DNA of 64,000 nt from Lacticaseibacillus suilingensis (GTDB taxonomy: Bacteria; Bacillota; Bacilli; Lactobacillales; Lactobacillaceae). The notes below the pieces were generated by a model. That model did not search any database. It had not been told where the DNA came from and saw nothing but the letters and a program-made list of their open reading frames with translations. The DNA is taken from the NCBI RefSeq assembly GCF_016861845.1, contig NZ_BOLV01000003.1, positions 1 to 64,000 of the forward strand, read 5' to 3'. Of the stretch, positions 24,177 through 34,064 are shown piece after piece. Position numbers and translations under genes: made by a program. Every line of letters begins with the position of its first letter. Position 1 is the first letter of the stretch.

Positions 24177-27100
24177 CTATGCGCGGTGCTTACGCCAGAT
24201 CAGCGCGACGCCAGCTAACAGCGCCACTCCGAGCACGCTTAACGCGGCAAAGGTCACTTCGCCGGTGGTTGGCAGGCTTTGGTGCTTGCCGGTTTGCGGC
24301 TTCGCACTGTGGTTCGGCTTGGTGTTAGGCGTTGGTTTGGGCGCAGGGGTCGGATTCGGGGCCGGATTTGGTGCCGGTTCTGGTTCCGGCGCCGGATCTG
24401 GCGTTACGGCGACCAGGGCCTTCATCGCAGCGTTCACTTTAGCCGCGGCGGCATCCACTGCCGCTTGCGTGGCTTCGTTAGTCAAGGCTTTGGCCTCAGT
24501 GATGGCAGCCTGCAACGCTGCCCAACTGGCCTTGGTGTAGGCTTTTTCGTCATACTTACCTGCTGCCGCCAGCGCTGCTTCCAGCGCAGAAGTATCAGCA
24601 ACTTTGGCCAAACCTTTGATGGCCTCATTCAGCGCCTTGGTGGCGGCATCCACTGCAGCCTGAGTGGCTTCTGGATCAGCCGCAACGGCTTGGGCAGAGA
24701 CCCGCACTTTCTTCAAAGCTTGCCAGGTGCTTGGCGTGTAGTCGGCTTCCTTGAGCTTGTCGGCCGCTGCCAGGGCATTGGTCAAGGCTTCTTTATCTGC
24801 CACTTTGACCAGATCCTTGATGGCGGTGGTCAGGTTCTGTACTGCAGCATCGACATCGGACTGCGCGGCATACTGGTCATCCACCAGCGCTTCTGCTTGT
24901 TCAAGAGCCGTTTGCACTTTGGCAAAGCTGGTAGGGGTGTAATCAGCAGCGACCAGCGCTTTGGCCTGCGCCACCACTTTTTGCAACTCGGTTTTGTCGA
25001 CTGGGACGGCGAGCTGCACGGTTACGGTTTGACTAGCGCCAGCCAGGCCAGTGGTGTCAAAATGCAACTGGTTGCCGGCTGCCGTGAAGGCGCCGGTAGC
25101 CTTGGTCGTGATTGACACTGGATGATTAAAGGTGAAGTTCACTGTGGCGCCGGTTTGCCGCGGTTCGGCGGCGGTTAATTGGTAACGGTTATGGCCCAGG
25201 GACTTGATGACAACGGAGGCGGTGTTATCAATTGACACGAGATCCGCCAGCTGATCGGCCTTAGTCCAAACATTCGCCAGGATTTCATCCTTGGTTTGAA
25301 TGGCCTGCAGCTGATTGGTGTTGGCCAGGACCTTGTAGCTTGGCGTTTTCGCCAGCGCGGCGATTTTGGCATCGGTAGCGCCAGGCACGGTCACGTATTC
25401 GTAACTACCATTGTCAACGTTTTGGCCGTGCATCGCAGCCAAGGTCAGATAGGTTTTAGCGTAAACCGTATCAGATGGGAAGTACCCGTTGATGTCTTTA
25501 TACGAGCCTTCGCGGGTGGCTTGGCTGATGGCGACCTGGTCATTGTGCGGGGCAATGATGTAACCGACGTTGTTTTTCGGGTCGGCCGCATTGAGGTTGG
25601 CCCACTGGCTCACGGTCTTTTGACTGGCAAAAGGCTGGCCATCAACGGTGATTTTTGTGGTGGCAGGGTCGAATTGCCGCTGGTCGACGATAGTTTCGAT
25701 ATCAGCCTTCGTGCTACCAGTGATGTTGGCACCGAGGTTGACGATTTGCCCGTCGAGCAGGAACCAAGACTTCATCGCCTTGAGGTTTTGGCCTTCGTTC
25801 ACTTTGTTCAGCGCCATGCCGATGCTGGCAGTGTGGTGATCCGTGGCCCCACCGACCCAAGCTTGGGGACTACGCGATGAGGACTTTTCCCCGACCGCCA
25901 GTTCAGCGGTATCCACGGTGGTCCCAGGCAAGCGATACGGATCGACGGTTGGCCAGTAACCTTCGCCAAATTGATCCAGGTCGTTGTTGTAGAGATAGAC
26001 CATGCCATCGGCGCTGTGCCAAGCTTTACCATTTTCGGTGTTGCCATATTCGAAGTTGGCGATGCGCTTGGAGTACATGGCAATCCCAACGGCATAGTCA
26101 GCCGTTTTTTGCAAAACGCGGTCCATCGAGCCGTAGACGTTCAGTGAATCCACATCGGCTGGCTGCGCGGTGGCGTTAGCCAGTGCGGTTTTCAGGCCAG
26201 TGATGGCAGCATAGTCGCGAGGGTTGTTGAAGTAGTTGTAGCGATTGCCCACTTGCGCCACCCAAGTCGCCACGGCCTGATAGATTTTGGCCTTCAATGG
26301 GGCCGGCGTCGCGTCGGCAATTAAGGTCAGGTTCGCCAGGGTTTCCTTCCCGGTTTCCAGCTCGGTGGTTTCGGGGTTGGTGCCAGGCGCTCGGGAAATA
26401 CTCCGCCCGGATACCATTGAAGGCATCCGCCCGTTGACCATCAGCTGCAAATAGCCTTTATCCAGCAGGTTGAAGACATTGGTGAATTGATTTTCGGCAA
26501 TCGTCCAAGGCGTGCCGACCAAAATCGACGATACCCGCGCGATGCCTTTGATCATTTCGTTACCGTAGGAGCCATTGTACGGGAAGAAGGTGTGCTGCAC
26601 GAAGGAACCATCGGCGTAAATCCCATCTTTCGCGGTCACCAGCCCCATGGCTTTAGGCAAGTTTTGTTGGACCAGCGCCACGCGGCTGTCATCTTCCAGC
26701 AGCAAACCGCTAGCCAATACGGAAATCGAAATATCGGTCAGGTTGGCGCCGGTGGCAGTGTAGCTTGGCCACTGAATGTTAGGATCCTTGCAGTAACCCA
26801 AGAGCGGCTGCACGAATTTCACCAGGGTTGCATGATCTTTTGCGTTCAGGTCGTTGTATAGCAGCATCAGGGTGTCATCGAGTTGCTGCGCAGAGCCGAT
26901 TTGCCAATCCCACCAGTTGCCCTTGGAATAAGTACCGTTATATTGCTTCTCCGTAATCATAAAGTTGATGGCGGCAATAATGGCGTCATACACTGCCTGA
27001 TCATGGTATTGCTTGCTGAGGGGGTTGTAATAACCCAGCGTCAGCAGCTTGATGTTGGTAAAGGTGGTGGTGTAGTCCGCCGAAATGGTATCCGCTGGCT

Positions 27101-28067
27101 TCAAGGCCCACAGGCGGTCGCGGTCAGCGCTGCGATTCATCGTGTCCCACAAGGTTTGACTTTGGCTCGCCAGACTGGTGAGATAAGCCTTCACATTCGC
27201 ATCACTTAAATCCGGATTATCGGCGATCAAGCGGTCGCGCCAACGCTGCCGCATTTGCACGTACTCGGCGCGGGCCGCGGCAACGGTGACTTCGGCTTTG
27301 GCGCTCACATTGGTGTTGGCCACCGCAGCGGTGATGGTGGCTTTACCGGCTTTAAGTCCCGTCACCTGTCCCTTCGCATCAACCTTAGCCACACTTGGAT
27401 CACTGCTGGTCCAGGTGATGGCATCAGCTTTCGGCGTCATATCGCTCGGGGTCGCGGTGTATTTGAACTGCGTCGTGTTGCCGACACTCACGGTTTTGGT
27501 CGTCGCGTCTAAAGTGAGGCCGGTCAGCGTTTGCGCTTTGGCAAAGGCCTTGATTTCATTCAAGCTAGTCCCATACGTTCGCCCGTTGGTGTGAAGCCAC
27601 TGTTTTTCCTGATGGAATTTGATGTATCGGACCTGCTGCTGCGTCAAGGTGATTTTGCGATCCGCCTTGACGCCGGTGCTAGCCGGCAGATTCTTGTTGA
27701 CGGTATAAACTGATTTGAACTGCTGGTCGTCCTTGGCGATCAACACTTCATAAGCCGGGGCTTCCGCAGAAAAGTCCAGATCGATTTCACTGACCGGCTT
27801 GGCTGCCCCTATGTCGACGGTCAACCACTGATCATCAGTTTTACCCGCAGACCAGCGGGTGCTTTCATCCCCATCGACCGCTTTTTCCCCGCTGAACTGG
27901 GGATAAACCCAGCTACCTTTTTCATTCTTATCTCCTTCGACGCCAGAAAAAGTCACTGGCCGGTTTAGGGCGAGGTTCAAGTTGTCATCCGCCTGCACAT
28001 GCATCGCGCCTGTGGTCACCAGCGCTAATGCTAAGACGCTGGCACTAATCAAATGTCGCTTCTTCAT
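24177..28067 (-). CDS. Cell-wall-anchored PL8 polysaccharide lyase, copy 1 (hyaluronate/chondroitin-lyase-like)
   Basis: 1296 residues. Signal peptide to about 26; CBM32 (about 28-178); bacterial Ig-like Big_2 (about 180-263); PL8 alpha-toroid and beta domains (about 266-935); three FIVAR modules (about 985-1200); Pro/Lys spacer; LPTTG anchor. N442, H492, Y501, R555 and R559 occupy the spacing (50, 9, 54, 4) of N349, H399, Y408, R462 and R466 of pneumococcal hyaluronate lyase, so the catalytic set is intact. PL8 enzymes cleave uronic-acid-containing polysaccharides by beta-elimination; the substrate here is likely a glycosaminoglycan, with xanthan-like alternatives open. The start is ATG 28067 with AGGAGGAGC upstream. 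It is a paralogue of the gene at 29816-33745. Confidence 0.88.
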   Translation of the reverse strand: MKKRHLISASVLALALVTTGAMHVQADDNLNLALNRPVTFSGVEGDKNEKGSWVYPQFSGEKAVDGDESTRWSAGKTDDQWLTVDIGAAKPVSEIDLDFSAEAPAYEVLIAKDDQQFKSVYTVNKNLPASTGVKADRKITLTQQQVRYIKFHQEKQWLHTNGRTYGTSLNEIKAFAKAQTLTGLTLDATTKTVSVGNTTQFKYTATPSDMTPKADAITWTSSDPSVAKVDAKGQVTGLKAGKATITAAVANTNVSAKAEVTVAAARAEYVQMRQRWRDRLIADNPDLSDANVKAYLTSLASQSQTLWDTMNRSADRDRLWALKPADTISADYTTTFTNIKLLTLGYYNPLSKQYHDQAVYDAIIAAINFMITEKQYNGTYSKGNWWDWQIGSAQQLDDTLMLLYNDLNAKDHATLVKFVQPLLGYCKDPNIQWPSYTATGANLTDISISVLASGLLLEDDSRVALVQQNLPKAMGLVTAKDGIYADGSFVQHTFFPYNGSYGNEMIKGIARVSSILVGTPWTIAENQFTNVFNLLDKGYLQLMVNGRMPSMVSGRSISRAPGTNPETTELETGKETLANLTLIADATPAPLKAKIYQAVATWVAQVGNRYNYFNNPRDYAAITGLKTALANATAQPADVDSLNVYGSMDRVLQKTADYAVGIAMYSKRIANFEYGNTENGKAWHSADGMVYLYNNDLDQFGEGYWPTVDPYRLPGTTVDTAELAVGEKSSSRSPQAWVGGATDHHTASIGMALNKVNEGQNLKAMKSWFLLDGQIVNLGANITGSTKADIETIVDQRQFDPATTKITVDGQPFASQKTVSQWANLNAADPKNNVGYIIAPHNDQVAISQATREGSYKDINGYFPSDTVYAKTYLTLAAMHGQNVDNGSYEYVTVPGATDAKIAALAKTPSYKVLANTNQLQAIQTKDEILANVWTKADQLADLVSIDNTASVVIKSLGHNRYQLTAAEPRQTGATVNFTFNHPVSITTKATGAFTAAGNQLHFDTTGLAGASQTVTVQLAVPVDKTELQKVVAQAKALVAADYTPTSFAKVQTALEQAEALVDDQYAAQSDVDAAVQNLTTAIKDLVKVADKEALTNALAAADKLKEADYTPSTWQALKKVRVSAQAVAADPEATQAAVDAATKALNEAIKGLAKVADTSALEAALAAAGKYDEKAYTKASWAALQAAITEAKALTNEATQAAVDAAAAKVNAAMKALVAVTPDPAPEPEPAPNPAPNPTPAPKPTPNTKPNHSAKPQTGKHQSLPTTGEVTFAALSVLGVALLAGVALIWRKHRA

Positions 28068-28184
28068 TTTGCTCCTCCTCAGGTTCACCTTTTAGTCAAT
28101 ACTGAGTGGCTTGCCGTCGCCCACCGACCGCCGTCCAGCTGCCTTACTTAAAATTTTGACCAGCGTGAGCGTACCAAGGTGCGG

Positions 28185-28199
28185 CTGGAAGCGCAATCA
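28185..28199. promoter_or_regulatory. cre-like CcpA site, first PL8 promoter
   Basis: CTGGAAGCGCAATCA matches the cre consensus WTGNAANCGNWNNCW at all but the first base. It is conserved in place and sequence at the second PL8 gene (33863-33877). Predicted effect: catabolite control. Confidence 0.6.
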
Positions 28200-28219
28200 T
28201 TCATATTCCACATTTGCCA

Positions 28220-28233
28220 GTGGTATACACCAC
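28220..28233. promoter_or_regulatory. Palindrome GTGGT-ATAC-ACCAC upstream of the first PL8 gene
   Basis: A perfect inverted repeat with the same geometry as that before the GH31 gene. A related TTGGTATACCCCC occurs at 33898-33910 before the second PL8 gene. Confidence 0.4.
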
Positions 28234-28381
28234 CAGCAGGCGGCGTTCTGGGCTGGAAAATAAAAATGCCCGGATTGGGCTTAAATTTTCCATACCAATA
28301 AATGCTCGCTAAATCACAATCGCGTTTTTACGAGCGGTAACCGCTAGTTATTAGCGATATTCTAATTTAAATGGGAAATAT

Positions 28382-28397
28382 TTTTGTACATACCAAT
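28382..28397 (-). promoter_or_regulatory. ATTGGTATGTACAAAA element upstream of the first PL8 gene
   Basis: Identical to 24055-24070. A second ATTGGTATGG copy lies at about 28290-28299, followed by AAAATTTAAGCCC, a block that is also conserved at 33956-33980. Confidence 0.5.
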
Positions 28398-28478
28398 TTA
28401 TAAAAAGCATTAAGCGCCCAGTTTGGCGAACAGCTGATTGCGGATTATAAACACGAAACAGCGCATCATGATACTATT

Positions 28479-28529
28479 TAGTTTGGCTAACTAGTCAGGC
28501 ATGTTATACTCAGCTAGTCAGGGAGACTA
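28479..28529 (+). promoter_or_regulatory. padR promoter with two matching inverted-repeat operators
   Basis: The -35 TTGGCT (28483-28488), 16-nt spacer and -10 TATACT (28505-28510) are bracketed by TAGTT-N5-AACTA (28479-28493) and TAGTC-N5-GACTA (28515-28529). The two repeats have the same geometry, one over the -35 and one downstream of the -10, as expected for autorepression by a PadR dimer. Confidence 0.65.
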
Positions 28530-28542
28530 ACTAGGAGGCGCC

Positions 28543-28884
28543 ATGAAACAAACTCAATTATTGCGCGGCGTTTTGGAAGGCTGCGTCTTGGCTATTATTG
28601 CCAAGGGTCCGATCTACGGTTATGAATTAATGCAGGCCTTACACGGCTATGGCTTCACCTCGATTGCAGGTGGCACCCTTTATCCGCTACTCGCCAAGTT
28701 AGAACATCAAGGGGCCCTCAGCAGTCGCAGTGTCGCCTCACCCGAGGGACCAACGCGGAAGTACTTTTCGCTCACCACGCAAGGTTTTGAAAATCTCACC
28801 GCTTTTCAAACGCAATGGGCAGCGTTTGGCGCGCAAGTCGCTGCCGTCATGGAGGCTATCGATGATGAAAAATCCAGAAGATGA
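28543..28884 (+). CDS. PadR-family transcriptional regulator
   Basis: 113 residues, the compact PadR (subfamily 2) length. The winged-helix motif is clear: GPIYGYELMQALHGYGF, then GGTLYPLLAKLEHQGAL and the wing with GPTRKYFSLT. AGGAGG lies before ATG 28543. The next gene starts inside its 3' end (23-nt overlap). This regulator plus membrane-protein pair often responds to membrane-active compounds. It stands between the duplicated PL8 genes but on the opposite strand. Confidence 0.9.
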   Translation: MKQTQLLRGVLEGCVLAIIAKGPIYGYELMQALHGYGFTSIAGGTLYPLLAKLEHQGALSSRSVASPEGPTRKYFSLTTQGFENLTAFQTQWAAFGAQVAAVMEAIDDEKSRR

Positions 28885-29734
28885 AACTAAGCTCGATACT
28901 TTGCAGCGTCAACTCACCAGCGCTAATCGTGCCTGGTTCAGTCGGCTGCGACTGTTCATGTGGCTGGAAGGCTGGGCGCGTGACCGCAGCGCCGTGGCAA
29001 GTCAGCTTTTAGCGATGATGCAAGATTTACTCGATGCGCAGCGCGATGGTGCCAGTGCAGAATCATTCTTCGGTCAGGAACCTAAAGCCATGGCCAAGGC
29101 CATTTTGCGCGAACTACCACTATTACCGGTGCTGACTTGGCTCCGCATCGGCGGTAGTCTGGTTTGGTTTAGCTGGTTCGCCGCCTTACTATTGGCAGCA
29201 GGACGCCAACCGGGTCTACCGATTAAAGGCTTGACGATGGGGTTGCTCTTGGCCCTCACCCTCGTTGGTGGTTATGCCATCATTAAGCTACTGTCTGCCC
29301 TACCCTACGCCACGGTGAAACAGGAAAAGTGGTTATGGCATGGCAGCGGGATGGTGATGCTGTTCTGGCTGATCGGTACCGTTTGGCTGCTAGTGCGTCA
29401 GCCGGGATCAGCGTTGATTATTCCCGCCCCGCTTGATTTAGCGGTGATTGCGCTCACTTTTGGGCTAAGTTTCGTCATTGGGTGGCGTTTAAACCGGCTT
29501 TTCCGATTAGGCACCTCGGCCATCCCTATCGTGCTGATGCTCTTGCTCTGGGCCGGAGCCGCCTTGGTTCAACAGTATCTCGCAGATAACGGTCAGACGT
29601 TATCGCTGACGCTGGCCTGGTGGGTCGTCGGAATCGGCGTACCACTTTTGCTCCTTTACTTCGGATTCAGCGTTTGGTCCATTTACCAATCAAACCGGCT
29701 GACAAAGCACCTCAGCCGGAAAGCGAAACATTAA
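28862..29734 (+). CDS. PadR-associated integral membrane protein
   Basis: 290 residues. A cytoplasmic helical N-terminal domain (about 1-95, with MMQDLLDAQRDGASAESFFG) resembles the DUF1700/DUF1129-type cytoplasmic region. About seven hydrophobic helices follow. The frame is open further upstream, but ATG 28862 has GGAGG 7 nt before it and sits in the end of padR. Likely role: membrane stress or envelope function under PadR control. The exact family is uncertain. Confidence 0.7.
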   Translation: MMKNPEDETKLDTLQRQLTSANRAWFSRLRLFMWLEGWARDRSAVASQLLAMMQDLLDAQRDGASAESFFGQEPKAMAKAILRELPLLPVLTWLRIGGSLVWFSWFAALLLAAGRQPGLPIKGLTMGLLLALTLVGGYAIIKLLSALPYATVKQEKWLWHGSGMVMLFWLIGTVWLLVRQPGSALIIPAPLDLAVIALTFGLSFVIGWRLNRLFRLGTSAIPIVLMLLLWAGAALVQQYLADNGQTLSLTLAWWVVGIGVPLLLLYFGFSVWSIYQSNRLTKHLSRKAKH

Positions 29735-29740
29735 GGGCAG

Positions 29741-29793
29741 ACAAAAACGCACCGCACAGCTCACCATGTGAGTCATGCGGTGCGTTTTTTGTC
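29741..29793. terminator. Bidirectional intrinsic terminator
   Basis: AAAAACGCACCGCA pairs with TGCGGTGCGTTTTTT. It serves the PadR operon and, in reverse, the convergent second PL8 gene. Confidence 0.85.
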
Positions 29794-29815
29794 TCATGCT
29801 GATTTACGATTCAAA

Positions 29816-32800
29816 TTATGCGCGATGCTTCCGCCAAATTAGCGCCACGCCTGCTAGCAAACTCATCCCCAGCACGCTTAACGCTGCAAAGGTGACTTCA
29901 CCGGTGCTTGGTAAGCTGCGCTTTGTAGCTTTCGCCTTGGCCGCTGCGGGCTGGCTAGCCTTCGCCGGCGTTTGCGGCTTCTGGGCTGGATTTGGCTGTT
30001 TGCCTGATGGTTGGTCTGTTTGGCCAGTCGGTTGCGGATTTGGCTTTTTAATTGGCTTCTGATCAGTTTCCTGATCGACAGTCGCCGTGACCTTAACCAA
30101 ACCCTTGATGGCGGCATTAATTTTAGCGGTCGCGGCATCAACTTCCGTCTGGGTGGCTTCTCCAGTCAAGGCTTGCCCGGCCTTGATGGCGGCTTGCAGT
30201 GCCTGCCACGTTGCGTCCGTATAATTCTTAGCCGCGTACTTATTGGCCACAGTGATGGCCGCTTGCAAGGCAATTGTATCGGCCACTTTATTCAACGCTT
30301 TTACGCTGGCTGTCACTTGAGCAGTAGCATCATTGACTGCATCTTGGGTCGCATCAAGATCGCCAGCGACTTGTTTGGCCGCGGCCAAAACTTTTTGCAT
30401 CGCCTGCCAGCTGCTTGGGGTGTAGTTGCTGGCTTTCAGTTTATCGGCCGCCGCAATCGCATTGGTCAGCGATTCCTTTTCTGCAACTTCAACGAGGTCA
30501 GCGACTGCCGCCGTCAAAGCGGCGTCCGCAGCATCAATGTCAGCTTGGGAGGCCTCCTCGTTGCCAGCGACGGTTTGGGCCGCGGTCAAAGCGGCTTGAA
30601 CTTTAGCAAAACTGCTTGGCGTATAGGTGTCAGCGCTTAGGCTTTGCGCTTTGGCAATCGTCTTGGTCAGGGCCGTTTTATCTGTCGGCACCGCCAGCTG
30701 AACTGTGACCGTCTGACTCGCTCCTGCTAGGCCGGCGGTGGCGAAATGCAGCTGATTATCCTCAGCGGTGAAGGTTGTATCGGCCTTGTCAACCAGACTA
30801 ACCGGATAGTTGAAAGTGAAGTTGACCGTGGCGCCAGTTTGCCGCGGTTCGGAGGCGGTGATTTGATAACGGTTGTTGCCGAGGTCCTTGATCAGTACGG
30901 CAGCGGTGTTATCGATCGAAACCAAGTCGCCCAGCTGATTAGCGCGGGTCCAAACATTGGCCAAGATTTCATTCTTGGTTTGAATGGCCTGCAGCTGATC
31001 GGTGTTCGACAGCACTTCATAACTCGGGTTTTTCGCCAAAGCTGCCACTTGGGCATCGGTGGCGCCAGGCACCGTGACATATTCATAAGTGCCATTGGTC
31101 ACGGTTTTACCGTGCATCGCGGCGAGGGTGAGGTAAGTCTTGGTGTAAATGGTATCGTTCGGGAAGGTCTTGTTGATATCCGAGTATGACCCTTTACGTG
31201 TCGCCTGACTGATGTCAACCGGATCATTATTTGGCGCAATGATGTAGCCAACATTGTTCTTCGGATCGGCGGCATTGAGATTTGCCCATTGGCTGACGGT
31301 TTTCTGATTGGCAAAAGGCTGACCATCCACCGTGACTTTGGCGGTTGCCGGATCAATTTGTCGCTGGTCGACAATCGTTTCGATGTCGGCAGTAGTGCTG
31401 CCATTGATATTCGCCCCTAGGTTGACGATTTGACCGTCAAGCAGGAACCAAGACTTCATCGCCTTAAGGTTTTGGCCTTGGTTGACCTTGTTCAAGGCCA
31501 TCCCCACCGTGGCAATCTTGTTATCGCTAGCACCACCTACCCAAGCTTGCGGGCTAAGGGTCGAGGCGCCAGCGCCGTCAGCTAGCGGGGCCGTATCAAC
31601 CGTTGTACCTGGCAAGCGATACGGGTCTACAGTCGGCCAATAACCCGTGCCGAACTGGTCGTAATCATTGTTGTAGAGATACAGCATCCCATCGGCAGTA
31701 TGCCAGCCTCGCACGTTTTCATCGTTGATAGCCTCATAATTCGCGATGCGTTTGGAGTACATGGCAATCCCAACTGAGTAATCAGCAGTCTTTTGTAGCA
31801 CGCGATCCATAGAGCCGTAGATATTCAACGAATCGACATCATTGGCCTGGGCGGTAGTACTGTCTAAAACCGTCTTCAGCCCGGTCAAAGCAGCGTAATC
31901 TCGGGGGTTGCTGTAGAAGTTGTAGCGGCTACCAACTTGGGCAACCCAGGTGGCAATAGCTTGGTAAATCTTGCCTTTGAGCGGCGCCGGCGTAGCATCG
32001 GCGATCAAACTCAAGTTAGCAATGGTTTCTTTCCCGGTTTCCAGCTCTGTGGTTTCTGAGTTCGTGCCAGGCGTCCGGGAAATACTACGGCCGGAAAGCA
32101 TCGATGGCATTCGCCCATTGACCATCCCCTGCAAAAAGCCTTTATCGAGCAGGGTGTAGATACTGGAGAACTGATCTTCGCCAATGGCCCAAGGCGTACC
32201 CACCAGCACCGACGAAACCCGGGCAATGCCTTTAATCATTTCGTTCCCGTAGCTCCCGGTGTACGGAATGTTGGTGTGTTGCACAAACGAACCATCAGCA
32301 TAGATGCCATCACTCACCGTCACGAGGCCCATCGCTTTCGGCAGATTCTCCTGCACTAAGGCAACGCGGCTATCATCTTCGAGCAGCAGGCCAGTGGCTA
32401 ACACCGTAATCGAAACATCGGTCAAGTTCGCGCCAGTCGCCACGTAGTTTGGCCACCGAACGTTGGGATCCTTGTCGTACCCGAGCAGCGGCTGAACGAA
32501 TTTCACCAGCGTGGCGTGGTCTTTTTGATTCAAATCGTTATACAGCAACATCAGCGTGTCGTCCAGCTGCTGGGCCGCGCCGATTTGCCAGTCCCACCAG
32601 TTATCTGACCAGTACGTGCCGTTGTACTTTTGGTCCGTAATCATGAAATTGATGGCACTGATAATGGCATCGTAGACCGCCTGATCATGATACTGCTTGC
32701 TCAGTGGATTGTAATAACCCAGCGTCAGCGTTTTGATTTTGGTGAATACCGTCGTGATATCCGCTGAGGCGCTTTCGCCTGCAACCGCTGGCCAGAGCCG

Positions 32801-33745
32801 GGAGCGGGTGGCGCTACGATCCATCGTGTCCCAGACGGTCTGGCTTTGCGCCGCTAAATCCGTTAAATAGGCCTTGACGTTAGGATCGCTGAGGTCTGGA
32901 TTAGTCGCAATTAACCGGTCACGCCAACGCTGCCGCATTTGCACGTATTCTTCGCGTTCTGCGGCCACGGTCACTTCTGCGGTGGCTGTGACGTTACTGT
33001 TGGCCACAGCCGCGGTGATGGTGGCTTTGCCTGCCTTCACCCCGGTCACTTGCCCTTTTGCATCGACGGTCGCGACACTTGGATCAGAGCTGCTCCAAGT
33101 GACAGCTGAGGCGGCTGGCGTGAAGTCGGTCGGCTTGCCAGTGTAGGTGAAGCTGGTGGAATTGCCCACACTCACTGTTTTGCTGGCAGCATCCAGGCTC
33201 AAACTCGTCAGCCGCTGTTCATCGGCAAAAACCTTGAGCTCATTGATGCTGGAGCCGTAGTATTGCTGATTCTGGCTGTTGAGAAACTGCTTTTGCTGGT
33301 GGTACTTGATGTAACGGACCTGCTGCTGCGTCAACGTAATTTTGCGGTTGATGACAGTGCCTTGCGTCCCGTTTTTGACCGTGTACACCGGCTGATAGTT
33401 CTGGTCGTCTTTGGCCACCAGCACCTCATATTCAGGTGATTCCGCATGGAAATCCAGGTCGATTTCGCTAACGGTTTTGGTGGCGCCTAAATCGACGGTC
33501 AACCACTGGTCGTCTTGCTTGGCCGCTGACCAACGCGTACTTTCATCACCGTCGACCGCCTTGTCGCCGGTAAATTGTGGATATACCCATGACCCATCGG
33601 CCTTTTTATCGCCTTCCACGCCGGAAAATTGCACCGGCTGGTTCAAGGCCAAGTTGAGGTTATCATCGGCCTGGACATGGGCCGCCCCAGTCGCCAACAG
33701 CACCAGCGTCAACACCCCGGCACTGATCAAATGTCGCTTTTTCAT
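29816..33745 (-). CDS. Cell-wall-anchored PL8 polysaccharide lyase, copy 2
   Basis: 1309 residues and collinear with copy 1: signal peptide (to about 26), CBM32, Big_2, PL8 domains, three FIVAR modules, a Pro/Gln/Lys spacer and LPSTG. N440, H490, Y499, R553 and R557 preserve the PL8 catalytic spacing. The two copies are highly similar from end to end. The main visible differences are a few residues around the active site (HTNIPYTGSYG here, HTFFPYNGSYG in copy 1), the 320s region, and the spacer. That suggests duplication and drift in substrate preference rather than decay. AGGAGGAGC precedes ATG 33745. Confidence 0.88.
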   Translation of the reverse strand: MKKRHLISAGVLTLVLLATGAAHVQADDNLNLALNQPVQFSGVEGDKKADGSWVYPQFTGDKAVDGDESTRWSAAKQDDQWLTVDLGATKTVSEIDLDFHAESPEYEVLVAKDDQNYQPVYTVKNGTQGTVINRKITLTQQQVRYIKYHQQKQFLNSQNQQYYGSSINELKVFADEQRLTSLSLDAASKTVSVGNSTSFTYTGKPTDFTPAASAVTWSSSDPSVATVDAKGQVTGVKAGKATITAAVANSNVTATAEVTVAAEREEYVQMRQRWRDRLIATNPDLSDPNVKAYLTDLAAQSQTVWDTMDRSATRSRLWPAVAGESASADITTVFTKIKTLTLGYYNPLSKQYHDQAVYDAIISAINFMITDQKYNGTYWSDNWWDWQIGAAQQLDDTLMLLYNDLNQKDHATLVKFVQPLLGYDKDPNVRWPNYVATGANLTDVSITVLATGLLLEDDSRVALVQENLPKAMGLVTVSDGIYADGSFVQHTNIPYTGSYGNEMIKGIARVSSVLVGTPWAIGEDQFSSIYTLLDKGFLQGMVNGRMPSMLSGRSISRTPGTNSETTELETGKETIANLSLIADATPAPLKGKIYQAIATWVAQVGSRYNFYSNPRDYAALTGLKTVLDSTTAQANDVDSLNIYGSMDRVLQKTADYSVGIAMYSKRIANYEAINDENVRGWHTADGMLYLYNNDYDQFGTGYWPTVDPYRLPGTTVDTAPLADGAGASTLSPQAWVGGASDNKIATVGMALNKVNQGQNLKAMKSWFLLDGQIVNLGANINGSTTADIETIVDQRQIDPATAKVTVDGQPFANQKTVSQWANLNAADPKNNVGYIIAPNNDPVDISQATRKGSYSDINKTFPNDTIYTKTYLTLAAMHGKTVTNGTYEYVTVPGATDAQVAALAKNPSYEVLSNTDQLQAIQTKNEILANVWTRANQLGDLVSIDNTAAVLIKDLGNNRYQITASEPRQTGATVNFTFNYPVSLVDKADTTFTAEDNQLHFATAGLAGASQTVTVQLAVPTDKTALTKTIAKAQSLSADTYTPSSFAKVQAALTAAQTVAGNEEASQADIDAADAALTAAVADLVEVAEKESLTNAIAAADKLKASNYTPSSWQAMQKVLAAAKQVAGDLDATQDAVNDATAQVTASVKALNKVADTIALQAAITVANKYAAKNYTDATWQALQAAIKAGQALTGEATQTEVDAATAKINAAIKGLVKVTATVDQETDQKPIKKPNPQPTGQTDQPSGKQPNPAQKPQTPAKASQPAAAKAKATKRSLPSTGEVTFAALSVLGMSLLAGVALIWRKHRA

Positions 33746-33862
33746 CTTTGCTCCTCCTAGCGTGCGGTTGAATCAACGCCGCGCGATTCGCCAGTCCCCA
33801 CCGGCCAATCGGGTCATTCGGGCGTGTAAAATTTTAACCAGCGTGAGCTTAACAAGAGATGT

Positions 33863-33877
33863 CTGAAAGCGCAATCA
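33863..33877. promoter_or_regulatory. cre-like CcpA site, second PL8 promoter
   Basis: CTGAAAGCGCAATCA, one mismatch to the cre consensus, in the same position as at the first PL8 gene. An AAAATTTT block also follows in both. Confidence 0.6.
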
Positions 33878-34064
33878 ATGACACCTGTGATGGCTTGTTG
33901 GTATACCCCCAAAAAATACCGGAAAAAGGGAATTTAGGTACAAATTTGGTAAGGTTGGGCTTAAATTTTTGCTATACCAGTTAAGGCGGTCAGCACACCA
34001 CGGAGCCTTATTTCAGTGGCAAACCGTTTATTTTTTTTGATATATCTTTGCACTTTTTATATAT

